Shown: positions 27,635-37,500 of the stretch, in pieces | How positions within the stretch are numbered: position 1 is the first letter of the stretch | How the letters are laid out: every line of letters starts with the position of its first letter | NCBI GenBank assembly: GCA_913056395.1 | Contig: CAJXMG010000008.1 | Coordinates: forward strand, 1-64,000 | DNA: 64,000 bases | Source: an uncultured bacterium | Lineage (GTDB): Bacteria > Planctomycetota > UBA8108 > UBA1146 | Direction: 5' to 3' | Program-made: the position numbers and the translations under genes | The notes under the pieces: generated by a model | Told to the model about the DNA's origin: nothing | Database searches by the model: none | The model's input: only the letters and a program-made list of their open reading frames with translations

Positions 27635-27795
27635 ACGCCTCTGAATAAGAGATTGGGCCGCTCGCAGTTAGCATCGCTTTGAAATAGTCGGTCCTGATAT
27701 TAATAGCAGTAAAGTCGCAATAGTCACACCGAGTAATGGAGATAGGCAAAATTGACACAAATGACAGTTTAGTCATAAAAATATCGCTCACTCCT

Positions 27796-29031
27796 TTAGT
27801 AGACTCTGATCGAATCCCAGACAGTTTCGATTCTCATCAGTGCCTCATTCAGAATCTCCTGTGAAGTTGCAACGGAGAGGCGCAAGTGTCCCTCAGCACC
27901 CGGGCCAAACCATCTCGCAGCACCCGGAACGACACTGACTCGTGCTTCTTTCAAAATCTTTTCCGCCAGAGTTTCCATCTCTGTATTCGGAATTTGGATT
28001 TTGGGAAACAGCAGGAAGGTGCCCTCCGGAACGGGGCATTGGATCCCTTCCAGAGCTGAGAGTCGCTGGGCTGCAGAGGGGATTACCTGTCGCAAATGGT
28101 CGACAAAGGCTCTGCGCCATTTGCCCCCGTGTACCAGAGCCGCCTCAGCAGCCACCTGGGAAAGGGCAGTGGCGCCACCACTGGTATCGAGGATCCCTGA
28201 TTCTTCAGTGATTTTTCTGAAGAGATGATCATTACAAGTGTGCAGGTATCCGACCCGCAACCCTGACAAGCCGTCACTTTTTGAGAAGCCTGAAATTGAC
28301 ACCGTTCTCGCAGCGATTTCTGCAGAAAGAGAAGCCAGCGAGGTCATGGGTACATCCCCAAGGATGATTTCGGACCAGACTTCATCACTGACCAGCACCA
28401 AATCGTGTTTCTCTGCGAGATGGGCCATGGCTTGGAGTTCTTCAGTTCTCAAAACCCTGCCTGTGGGGTTGTGGGGATTACAAACCAGCAGGGCTTTTGT
28501 CTTGGCAGTGATCATCGACTCGAGCTGCTGAATGTCGAAAGCCCCCCCGATGGGTGAAACGGGACAGCGATGAACCTTTGCTCCGGCCAGCTCTGCACAG
28601 TGGGGAAGCAGAAAATCAACGGGGTCAAAAGTCAGGGCTTCGTCGCCAGGGTTCAAAATGGCGCGACAGGCAACCTTGAGTGCGGAAGCTGCTCCATCGA
28701 TGACGAGAACCTTGTCCGCGCTGGCGGGTATCCCCTTGCTGCACAAGCCTTCGGCGATGGCTTCCCGAAAACTTTCGAACCCCTGTGGAGGGCAGTAACC
28801 CAGATATCCCTGTTGGATGTGACGTCCTACGGCATCGGCAACCTCAGGGCAAATCGGATAATCCATTTCACCGGCAGTCAGAGGAATCACACCCTCTTCA
28901 ACCGTGGCCCAGCGCAGATTGAAAGCAGTTCTTCTGAGCGCTTTTTCATCGATCCGGTCATGACTGAACAATTCAGGGGTAGGGGTAATCTTCATCGGCG
29001 GGGCTTCTTTCTGATCTTTGTTCAGGCACAA
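27796..29031 (-). CDS. PLP-dependent aminotransferase class I/II
   Basis: LLVCNPHNPTGRVL; LVSDEVWSEI; SISGFSKSDGLSGLRVGYL. Confidence 0.9.
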   Translation of the reverse strand: MCLNKDQKEAPPMKITPTPELFSHDRIDEKALRRTAFNLRWATVEEGVIPLTAGEMDYPICPEVADAVGRHIQQGYLGYCPPQGFESFREAIAEGLCSKGIPASADKVLVIDGAASALKVACRAILNPGDEALTFDPVDFLLPHCAELAGAKVHRCPVSPIGGAFDIQQLESMITAKTKALLVCNPHNPTGRVLRTEELQAMAHLAEKHDLVLVSDEVWSEIILGDVPMTSLASLSAEIAARTVSISGFSKSDGLSGLRVGYLHTCNDHLFRKITEESGILDTSGGATALSQVAAEAALVHGGKWRRAFVDHLRQVIPSAAQRLSALEGIQCPVPEGTFLLFPKIQIPNTEMETLAEKILKEARVSVVPGAARWFGPGAEGHLRLSVATSQEILNEALMRIETVWDSIRVY

Positions 29032-30110
29032 ACGGGGACTCGGTCAATGGAGTGTGATTCAAGACCCAGAAATTGTCTCTGCAGGCTTCGACCCTCTTCC
29101 AGTCGTCGCTGAAGAACCGGAATCCGTTTGTTGGCAAAATCCGTCAGGCGTCGATCGAGACTGTCGACGGAAGTGGAGTCCCAGTCACTCAGGGTATCCC
29201 CAAGATTCAGGCCATCCTCGAGTGCGGACCCGACTCCCTGACTGGTGAAGGTCAACAGGGGATGAGCGGCGTCTCCCACCAGTAGTACATTCCCCTTGTG
29301 AAAACGGGAGGGAAGATCCATGTCAGTGGTTCTCCAAAGATGACAGTGGCGCAGATCCCCGGATCCGACGACCTTTCTGACCAATGTTGGCCATCTCTGC
29401 AGTTCTGACTTCAGCCAATCGGATCTTGCTTCGGAATCCAGCAATGTCTGGGGCCATCGACGGAGGTCCCACTGGAAGTACCAGATCACCTTCTGGTCTG
29501 CGGTTGGAACCATCCCCATGGCAGCCCCCTCGCGACCATTCATGAACTTTTTGAAGGTGCCTTGCAACTCTGCTGGGATTTTTTCGAATTGAGTCATGCC
29601 GACGATCTCAACAGATTTGACGGAGCTCAAAGTCGATTCGGGGAAACAATCGCGGCGAATTTTCGACCGGACACCATCCGCACCAATGAAGAGATCCGCT
29701 TCGATGATTCTTCCATTCCTCAGGGCAGCAGCACGGGTAGATCCGTTTTTTTCCACAATGAAGTGGTCAAACTCAGACCCGAAGTGAATCGTTCCCGGCT
29801 GGAGCTGATTTCGCATCTGGCTAACCAGACGTTGCCTCTCAATTCCCTGGCAATCCTGTAGGGGCTGTCGGGAATGGAAGTTGTGGTTCAGATCGTGGAC
29901 GTGGTACTGCCCGATTGCGTGGGTATGGCCTGACACCGAAACGCCCAATTCCCGAAGATTCTGGCAAGTGTTGGCATCGAAGATCATTCCGAATCCACCA
30001 GAAGCAGCGGAGGATCTTCGCTCCAGTATTGAAACGCGGTGTCCGCTTTTCTGCAGGCCCAGGGCGCACGCCATCCCGGCAATACTGCCCCCTATGATAA
30101 CGATCCTCAT
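29022..30110 (-). CDS. FAD-dependent monooxygenase, paralogue of 26570-27634
   Basis: MRIVIIGGSIAGMACALGLQKSGHRVSILERR; FIGADGVRSKIRRD; NVLLVGDAAHPLLTFTSQGVGSALEDGLNLGDTL. Confidence 0.9.
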   Translation of the reverse strand: MRIVIIGGSIAGMACALGLQKSGHRVSILERRSSAASGGFGMIFDANTCQNLRELGVSVSGHTHAIGQYHVHDLNHNFHSRQPLQDCQGIERQRLVSQMRNQLQPGTIHFGSEFDHFIVEKNGSTRAAALRNGRIIEADLFIGADGVRSKIRRDCFPESTLSSVKSVEIVGMTQFEKIPAELQGTFKKFMNGREGAAMGMVPTADQKVIWYFQWDLRRWPQTLLDSEARSDWLKSELQRWPTLVRKVVGSGDLRHCHLWRTTDMDLPSRFHKGNVLLVGDAAHPLLTFTSQGVGSALEDGLNLGDTLSDWDSTSVDSLDRRLTDFANKRIPVLQRRLEEGRSLQRQFLGLESHSIDRVPVCA

Positions 30111-30332
30111 GATTCACCTCTCTCAGCGGGGTAAGGGAGGAAATCCGAATTTCCCTGTCCCGATATATCTGGAATCCGGATCTGGGGAAGAAGGGGACCG
30201 AAAAACTCCAAATTGTCGAGCAGGCCGTGTATTTGGCGTTTAACAGGGTTTTTTGAGTTGGGGATATACCAGAGGTCCTGGGGCGTTTTTCCATTGTCCG
30301 GGAATTGCCCAAAGATGTGAAGTGACAGAGGA

Positions 30333-32312
30333 GTGGTGATGAATGATTCCACAGATCAGAAAACGGAATGGCCTTTTCCGATTCTGGAAGTTCTGAATGA
30401 AATCAAACTTTCTAGCGATCAGTACATAGATCTTTATTCCGGTGCATATATTCTTTGCGCTTCGATTTGCCTGATCATAGGCGGTCTGATTCTCAGCACT
30501 TCAGCTTCGAGAAAAAGTGGACACAGAAAACTGATCGCAAGCCACTGGGGATTTCTTGCGCTTTTCTATCTGGGCGCACTTGTGAGTTTGCAAGGTCGCA
30601 GTGCTGCTGGGTTTATAGATCCCTATTGGACCCCGAGGGTTGCCTCATTCTTTTCCCAGATTGGTTTTTATTTGTCATCTGCCTTCTTGCTGATGGGTCT
30701 TTGGGAAATGTTTCACTCCAGCAGATTTTCAAAGAAGGTAATCCAAGGCGTGGTTTTTACAGGATTGGCCATCGTATTTTTGTTTCAGGTCAGATGGGCA
30801 TATATGAATCCTGAGGGATTAGGCGAACAGCGCTTTTTAGAAAAAGTTCTTTTGCCGATGCTGTTAATGGGGAGTTCCTATGTGGCAGCAGGTCTGCTGT
30901 TTTGCCCTTGTTTGAATAAAACGCTTTCGAGGTTCAGGGAATTCAAATCCAGTTACTTTCTGAATATGCCTTTGCTCGCATTCGGCTTGATTAATTTCGG
31001 ATGGTTCACGCTGTATTTTGTTGGATACAGTCTTTTTGAAGTGCATGTAGTGAGAAATATGGGATTGTTTCTGTTTGGTATACAGACCCTGGTCCTGCTG
31101 TGCATCGGGTTAGGCCTCTTGAGAGTGGCCATGCTGATAGAACAAACACAATTGAACAAGGTCAGCCGCCTGGTCAGGCAAAATCAGATTCACGGTGAAT
31201 TGGGTCAGCTTTCCGCAGGAATCGTTCACGATATCAACAATTGCGTTTCTGTGATCAATATGTCCGCCGAACTGGCAAAATCCCAAGTGCACAAGGGCTC
31301 TTCTGCTGAAGCGATCGAAAAGAAACTCGACGTGATTATTGATCGGGCAAAAACCATTTCTCAAACTTCCGGTGAGATGCTCGATTCAATTCGTGCACAA
31401 ACAATCTCCGTAAACAAAAGATATCCGATTGCGCCTGATGAATCCCTGTCCCTTCTTAGGCCAGCGTTGCAGATGATCGTTCCCAACAATGTTCGTTTGG
31501 ATTTCGACCTCAAGACCCCGGTAAACAAGAAAATCTGTTGTGCCATTAATGATTTCGAAATGATCATCCTGAATCTGGTAAAGAATTCGGTGGATGCCAT
31601 CTCTGAAAAAGGTGGACTGGCCAACAAAGGTACGATCAAGATTCAATCGGAGTGGGTCTCAGTCGGCAGCGCTGTGGCTACTGGAATTGCCGAGGATCAG
31701 AATGAGTACATTCGAATTTCCATCGCCGACAATGGTTGCGGGATGTCTGAGGATGTTCTGCAGCAATCCACGGAAGTAGAGTTCAGTACAAAAGGTGATG
31801 ATGGTTCAGGATTTGGCCTGGCAAATGTGCAAAACTTTGTTCACGATTTGAAAGGCCGTCTCTCTATCCAATCGGAAGAGGGCCAGGGGACGACGGTAGA
31901 GTTGCTGATACCCGTGGATCTTCCATATGTCGTCGTGGCCACCGAAAGCAGTAATGCAGTGGCCCAAACCGTGAACTCTGCAAGCTGGAATACGGTCAGC
32001 ATCTCCAACGGAGATTTTTCCGACGTGAGTATGTCTGGTCAGGGTGGAGTGGTTTTGGTGAGCGACGAATCTGAAGTTTCCCCACGTGAATTGTTGGGAC
32101 AGTTGAACGGGGATTCAGAAATCAACCGCTGGAGCGTTCTCGAAGTGGTCAATGATTCTGAAGTGGATCGTTCAAGACGATGGCGAGATCGGGGAATCCC
32201 CTATGCCGGGATTCATGTGAGACACTCTGCTTTGGAGTTGCATGCCGCCATCCGAAATCTGTTGAACATGGAATGGGAAGGCGAGGCGAGGTCGCCTGAA
32301 GTCCAGTCCTGA
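30333..32312 (+). CDS. Membrane-bound sensor histidine kinase
   Basis: About seven N-terminal TM segments; H-box GELGQLSAGIVHDINNCVSVI; N-box LVKNSVDAI; G-box IADNGCGM, GSGFGLANV; C-terminal extension. Confidence 0.85.
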   Translation: MVMNDSTDQKTEWPFPILEVLNEIKLSSDQYIDLYSGAYILCASICLIIGGLILSTSASRKSGHRKLIASHWGFLALFYLGALVSLQGRSAAGFIDPYWTPRVASFFSQIGFYLSSAFLLMGLWEMFHSSRFSKKVIQGVVFTGLAIVFLFQVRWAYMNPEGLGEQRFLEKVLLPMLLMGSSYVAAGLLFCPCLNKTLSRFREFKSSYFLNMPLLAFGLINFGWFTLYFVGYSLFEVHVVRNMGLFLFGIQTLVLLCIGLGLLRVAMLIEQTQLNKVSRLVRQNQIHGELGQLSAGIVHDINNCVSVINMSAELAKSQVHKGSSAEAIEKKLDVIIDRAKTISQTSGEMLDSIRAQTISVNKRYPIAPDESLSLLRPALQMIVPNNVRLDFDLKTPVNKKICCAINDFEMIILNLVKNSVDAISEKGGLANKGTIKIQSEWVSVGSAVATGIAEDQNEYIRISIADNGCGMSEDVLQQSTEVEFSTKGDDGSGFGLANVQNFVHDLKGRLSIQSEEGQGTTVELLIPVDLPYVVVATESSNAVAQTVNSASWNTVSISNGDFSDVSMSGQGGVVLVSDESEVSPRELLGQLNGDSEINRWSVLEVVNDSEVDRSRRWRDRGIPYAGIHVRHSALELHAAIRNLLNMEWEGEARSPEVQS

Positions 32313-32334
32313 TGCGGATCTTGAGTATTGTGGT

Positions 32335-33024
32335 TCAAAAAGGGATCGTCGTAGAGATGGTCGGGTCTTCTCCACCCAACAGGATGAAGGAAATATTGAC
32401 CCAATCTCCGCGCCAGGTCACCAACGGGTGAAGATTATCGCCGTCCCAGATCATTGATCCACTCAATGTATTGGTAAGGTTGTACTGCAGACTCCCCGGC
32501 ATTTTCCAACTTCCATCATCCGGGGTGTAGGAAATTGAAACAGATCCGCTGGTTCGGGAATTCAGTAATGTTGCTGCGGAGATAAAAAATGCATTGCCAT
32601 CCACTTCACCAGATGGCCAGGCAGAACTGGTTCCGGCAAAAAAAGCGGGCATTCCATCCTTGGCTTCTCTTAATCGATAATTCATTACCGGATAGTAGTC
32701 ATTGGAAGTGACCCCATGCTCCAATCCAATTTGAAGATCGGGTGTGAGCAGATGGGTCAAGCTGAATGTCAGTTCTTCCCTGTTCGTATCTTCGGCAAGA
32801 ACGTTTCTCATCGTGAAATTCCAGCCCCCTGTTTGCACTGCTCCTGAGCCCCAGACCGAGGCTCCTTCACCGGGTCAGCCGACTCACATGGGTACAGTGG
32901 GGGAATTGGAAAAGGGGGCCTTGGAGAAGCGGCCACTGGAAACTACCTCAGGGCCAGAGTGGCAACCTGAGAGGGTCGAAGCAGCAAGGGCACAGAAGGC
33001 TGTGATCCATATGAGTCGTAACAT
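32335..33024 (-). pseudogene. Lipoprotein signal + beta-barrel-like frame interrupted by two in-frame TGA codons (intact 3' ORF 32335-32838)
   Basis: Reverse strand from 33024: MLRLIWITAFCALAASTLSGCHSGPEVVSSGRFSKAPFSNSPTVPM*VG*PGEGASVWGSGAVQTGGWNF..., same frame, ending ...TISTTIPF. Confidence 0.55.
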
Positions 33025-33220
33025 AGAGCGGGCCTTTCATGTAAAGTCTTGGACCGAACGAAGGTCCCTACGAATTCATCGACGGGAAAGGTTCCGAAAT
33101 TTAGCCATATTTTGCGAAAATAGCGATTTAACTGGCCAGTCAGTGGGTTGACCGTCAGCCTCAATTCCATAACGCTTCGAGTTCTGCATGTTGAGAACAG
33201 ATTTGACAGGAGTTGGAGCG

Positions 33221-33982
33221 ATGGAGTCTAATTTTTCACTTTCCGGAAAAACTTTTTTAGTAACCGGCTCAACTACCGGTCTGGGACGTGCGATGGCCAA
33301 TGCACTCGGGGCTGCTGGTGCACGGGTTGCCCTGAATTATCAGAACAATGTTGAGAGAGCGGAGATCGCCTTCAGGGATTTCCAAAGCCTTGGTTACGAA
33401 GGGTCGTTGTATCGAGCGAATGTGATCGATGCTGGCGACATCGCCCGATTGAGACAGGATATCGAAAAAGACCTTGGACCGGTGGACGGTTTCATTGTCA
33501 ACGCGACTCCGGCTCAACCACTGAAACCGATTGAGGAATACGACTGGGATTTCTACCAGTCGATGATCGATTTCTTTATCAAGAGCCCCTACCTTTTGAC
33601 CCGCGAGTTTCTTCCCCATATGCGTCAACAGAAGTGGGGTCGCATTATCAACATCGCCAGTGAAGTTTTTACCCGAGGTGTGGCGCCCTTCAGTGCATAT
33701 GTGGCAGCCAAGGGCGGGCAGATCGGCTGGACCCGAAGTATGGCCAATGAGCTGGCTCCGGATGGCATCACCGTCAACGCGATTTCCCCGGGTTGGATCC
33801 CTGTGGAGAGACATGCGGATGATCCGGAAGAGGACAAACAGGCTTATCTGGATATCATTCCCATGCAAAGGTGGGGTGTCCCCAAGGATATGGCAGGGGC
33901 GACAGTTTTTCTTGCCAGTGACTCATCCAGTTTCGTGACAGGGCAAAATATTCACGTCAACGGTGGAACGATTCTTCCCTAG
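33221..33982 (+). CDS. SDR family oxidoreductase (FabG-like)
   Basis: LSGKTFLVTGSTTGLGRAMANAL; YVAAKGG; VNAISPGWI; FVTGQNIHVNGG. Confidence 0.88.
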   Translation: MESNFSLSGKTFLVTGSTTGLGRAMANALGAAGARVALNYQNNVERAEIAFRDFQSLGYEGSLYRANVIDAGDIARLRQDIEKDLGPVDGFIVNATPAQPLKPIEEYDWDFYQSMIDFFIKSPYLLTREFLPHMRQQKWGRIINIASEVFTRGVAPFSAYVAAKGGQIGWTRSMANELAPDGITVNAISPGWIPVERHADDPEEDKQAYLDIIPMQRWGVPKDMAGATVFLASDSSSFVTGQNIHVNGGTILP

Positions 33983-34001
33983 TGACCCGGAGGTGATTTC
34001 G

Positions 34002-34991
34002 ATGCGTTACCTGATGTTGTTGTTGTTTCTGGCTGGCTGTGGTGGTCCAGGACAACCCACGACTTCGGCGGAGCCGAAGGTGGCCTTTGTCACCAACGGG
34101 GTGGCAGACTTCTGGATTCTTGCAGGCAAGGGTGTCGAGGATGCCAGTGCGGACTTGAAGATCGAAGCCAGTTTTCATATGCCGCCGGATGGACTTTCCG
34201 ATCAGAAACGAATCATTGAGGACCTGTTGGTCAAGGGAGTGCAGGGCATCGCTGTCAGTCCCATTGACCCGGCCAATCAGACTCCTTTTCTGAATGAGGT
34301 CGCGTCCCGTACCAAATTGATTACTCACGATTCGGATGCTCCTGACTCCCAGCGTCTCTGTTTTGTCGGAGTCGACAATTATGAGGCGGGCTGGATGTGT
34401 GGAGAAGTGGTCAAGGAGGCGATCCCTTCCGGCGGCCGTATCGCTGTTTTTGTTGGCCGGCTGGAACAGGAAAATGCCCGTCTGAGAAGACAGGGAATGA
34501 TCGATTATCTGCTGGGGAGAGAAGCGGACCCAACCCGTTACGACGAGCCTGGAGAGAAGATCTCTGGTAACGGATATGAGATCGTGGCGACCCTGACCGA
34601 TCAATTCGACATGGCCAAAGGAAAAGCCAATGTGGAAGACACTCTGTCCGCATACGGTGATCTGGATTGCATGGTCGGTCTCTTTGCCTATAACACGCCG
34701 CTGATCCTCGAGGCCCTTGGGCAGTCCGGAAAACTGGGCAAGATCAAGGTCGTCGGATTCGATGAGGACGAGAGAACTCTCGATGGGATACGTGCCGGAA
34801 CGGTCCACGCCACAGTTGTTCAGGACCCCTACGAGTATGGAGCTCTTTCCATCGCTGTTCTCAAATCCCTGTTATCAGGGGATGACACTGTGATTCCACC
34901 GGGAGGGTTTCTGAAAGTTCCCGCCAAGGTGATCGGCAAAGATCAGGTCGATGAATTCCAGAAAGACATGCTCAAGAAATTGGGCAAGTGA
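34002..34991 (+). CDS. Sugar ABC transporter substrate-binding lipoprotein (RbsB-like)
   Basis: Lipobox LFLAGCGG; periplasmic-binding-protein-like fold sequence KVAFVTNG...IAVSPIDPANQTPFLNE...KVVGFDED. Confidence 0.88.
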   Translation: MRYLMLLLFLAGCGGPGQPTTSAEPKVAFVTNGVADFWILAGKGVEDASADLKIEASFHMPPDGLSDQKRIIEDLLVKGVQGIAVSPIDPANQTPFLNEVASRTKLITHDSDAPDSQRLCFVGVDNYEAGWMCGEVVKEAIPSGGRIAVFVGRLEQENARLRRQGMIDYLLGREADPTRYDEPGEKISGNGYEIVATLTDQFDMAKGKANVEDTLSAYGDLDCMVGLFAYNTPLILEALGQSGKLGKIKVVGFDEDERTLDGIRAGTVHATVVQDPYEYGALSIAVLKSLLSGDDTVIPPGGFLKVPAKVIGKDQVDEFQKDMLKKLGK

Positions 34992-36487
34992 CGGCAGCGC
35001 CCGCGATTCTCGAAGCCCGATGTGTCAGCAAGGCCTTCGGTGGCGTGCAGGCTTTGAAGGAGGTCTCTCTTTCCCTGGGTGCGGGTGAGATCGTTGCCGT
35101 CATCGGTGAAAACGGGGCCGGCAAGAGCACTCTGCTGAAGATCCTCTGCGGCGTTTATGAAGCGGATAGTGGGGAAGTCTTCTGTGAAGGGAACCCCCGC
35201 AGATTTCTCGGTATTCACGATGCCATGCAACAGGGAATCGCCCGGATTCCCCAGGAACTCGAACTGTGTGAGTCGATGACGGTGGCAGAAAACCTGCTGT
35301 TGGGACGTGAGCCGACCCGAGGCTGGGGAGTGATCGATGAAGAGCCCGCACGGCAGATGGCCCGGCGTGCCCTCGATCGACTGGGATTGGATTTCCCCCT
35401 CGACCAGCCGGTTTCAGAACTGGGACATGGGCAACGGCAGCTGCTTTCCATCGTTCGTTCTCTCGATGCCGAAGCTCAGGTTCTTCTTCTCGATGAACCG
35501 ACGGCGACCCTCTCCCCTGCGGAAACCGACGTCTTGCTGCAAACCCTTCGGGATCTTCGCGAAAGTGGCAGCTCTCTCATTCTGATTACCCATCGTTTGG
35601 CGGAAGTGGAGGCGGTGGCGGATCGAGTCATCGTTCTTCGGGATGGATGTCACGTGGGAACTTTGGATAGAAAAGAGATCACGAGGTCGGCGATGGTTCA
35701 GGGGATGGTGGGCCGTGATCTGGAGCCCGTGATTCATCCTGAGCCCGTTTCAGGAGGGTCGGCCTTGACTCTGGATAAGGTGACGACTGCCGAGCACCCC
35801 GATCCGATCAGCCTGCAGGTGAATCAGGGTGAGTGCGTGGCTCTGGCCGGACTGGTGGGTTCAGGTCGCAGTGAACTGCTGGAAGCGGTCTTTGGATTAC
35901 GCCCCCGACAGGGTCTGGTCCATGTGGGAGATCGGCTGTTGTCACCCCAATGTCCGGTTCAATCGGTCGAAGCGGGTCTGTGCCTGATTCCTGAAGAGCG
36001 AGCAGAGCAGGGGTTGTCGCTGGATCAGAGCGTTGCAGAAAATGCGGCTCTTCCAGGCCTGTATCGTCAGGCGGGTTTCGCGGGTTTCCTGAAAGATGGA
36101 ATCACTCAGGAAGTCGCAACCCGGGTGGTGGATCATCTGAATGTTCAGCCACCCAAGCTACATGTTCCCATCCGCGACCTTTCCGGCGGCAATCAGCAAA
36201 AGGTGGTCATCGGCAAATGGCTCGACCTTGACCCTTCCGTACTGATTCTCGACGAGCCGACCCGGGGTGTGGATGTGGGCGCAAGGGAAGAGATTCACCA
36301 GCGTCTGCGAAAGTGTACCGCTGACGGAAAAGCGATCCTGTTTGCCTCCAGCGAAATGGAGGAGATCTTTGCCATTTCCGATCGCATCGTGGTCATGGCA
36401 GAGGGCCGGGTGATGGGATCCTGTCCGACAAAAGAGGCAACAGAGGAGTGGGTCATGGAGTTGGCAACGAAAGCGGGTCTTCGATGA
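34988..36487 (+). CDS. Sugar ABC transporter ATP-binding protein, two ABC domains (RbsA/MglA-like)
   Basis: GENGAGKSTLLKILCGVYEADSGEV; second domain LSGGNQQKVVIGKWL, LILDEPTRGVDVGAREEIHQ. Confidence 0.93.
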   Translation: MTAAPAILEARCVSKAFGGVQALKEVSLSLGAGEIVAVIGENGAGKSTLLKILCGVYEADSGEVFCEGNPRRFLGIHDAMQQGIARIPQELELCESMTVAENLLLGREPTRGWGVIDEEPARQMARRALDRLGLDFPLDQPVSELGHGQRQLLSIVRSLDAEAQVLLLDEPTATLSPAETDVLLQTLRDLRESGSSLILITHRLAEVEAVADRVIVLRDGCHVGTLDRKEITRSAMVQGMVGRDLEPVIHPEPVSGGSALTLDKVTTAEHPDPISLQVNQGECVALAGLVGSGRSELLEAVFGLRPRQGLVHVGDRLLSPQCPVQSVEAGLCLIPEERAEQGLSLDQSVAENAALPGLYRQAGFAGFLKDGITQEVATRVVDHLNVQPPKLHVPIRDLSGGNQQKVVIGKWLDLDPSVLILDEPTRGVDVGAREEIHQRLRKCTADGKAILFASSEMEEIFAISDRIVVMAEGRVMGSCPTKEATEEWVMELATKAGLR

Positions 36488-37431
36488 AAAAGATCGTCGG
36501 CATTTTTGTCGTCCTTTTGTTGGTCATGCTGCTGACCGCCTGGATCAGCCCCGCTTTCTTCAGTGCCTACAACATCGAGAATCTGATGCGCAGGAGCGCC
36601 CTCTTCGGAATCATGGGGATCGGCGCCGCCTTTGTCATCATGACCGGGGGCATCGACCTGTCCATCGGCTCACTGATTTGTCTGGTGGGTTGTCTGACAC
36701 CGTGGCTGGTGACTCAGGGATTTCCCGTGCCGCTGGTGTTGCTGGCGATGCTGTGTCTTGCGATCGGGGCCGGTGGCCTGCATGGCTGGCTGGTCTCCAG
36801 AGTCCGGCTGCAGCCTTTTCTGGTGACGCTGTGTGGCCTGTTTATCTATCGGGGCATCACCCGCGGATTGCTGGCAGATCGCACTGTCGGCTTTGGTACC
36901 GAGGGAACCGCGTGGAAGTTTCTCGGTAACGGCCGAATCCCCATTACGGAGCAATTCGGATTACCGATTCCTCTGGTCATTCTGATTCTGGTCGCCGTGG
37001 GATCCGGCTTTCTGTTGAGAAAGACGGTGTGGGGCCGCCACTTGCTGGCCATTGGCAGCAACGAAACCGCAGCCCGTCACTGTGGTATCGATGTCGATCG
37101 GGTCAAAACCGGAGCCTATCTGCTCTGTGGATTTCTGGCCGGTGTGGCGGGGCTGCTTTTTGTGCTCGATACGGGCACTGCCCAGCCATCCAACTTCGGC
37201 AACTTTTATGAGCTCTATGCCATCGCTGCGGCTGTGTTGGGGGGGTGTTCCCTGCGAGGGGGTGAGGGAACGATTCTCGGTGTCCTGATCGGTGCGACGC
37301 TGGTTCAGGTGATTCGCAACTCCATCGTGCTCATTGACCCCATCCCCGACTCCATCGAGTTTGCGGTCATCGGCGGAATCATTCTTCTGGCGGTCATCGC
37401 CGATGAGACGATTCGTCGAAGAAGCGCTTGA
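36484..37431 (+). CDS. Sugar ABC transporter permease (RbsC-like)
   Basis: GIMGIGAAFVIMTGGIDLSIGSLICL; AVLGGCSLRGGEGTILGVLIGA. Confidence 0.92.
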   Translation: MKKIVGIFVVLLLVMLLTAWISPAFFSAYNIENLMRRSALFGIMGIGAAFVIMTGGIDLSIGSLICLVGCLTPWLVTQGFPVPLVLLAMLCLAIGAGGLHGWLVSRVRLQPFLVTLCGLFIYRGITRGLLADRTVGFGTEGTAWKFLGNGRIPITEQFGLPIPLVILILVAVGSGFLLRKTVWGRHLLAIGSNETAARHCGIDVDRVKTGAYLLCGFLAGVAGLLFVLDTGTAQPSNFGNFYELYAIAAAVLGGCSLRGGEGTILGVLIGATLVQVIRNSIVLIDPIPDSIEFAVIGGIILLAVIADETIRRRSA

Positions 37432-37447
37432 ATCCTTCATACAAAAA

Positions 37448-37472
37448 CAGCCCGGTGCATAGCACCGGGCTG
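37448..37472. terminator. Bidirectional rho-independent terminator
   Basis: CAGCCCGGTGC-ATA-GCACCGGGCTG between convergent genes. Confidence 0.85.
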
Positions 37473-37500
37473 CTGTTGATCTTCAAAGTGAAGTACTCGA

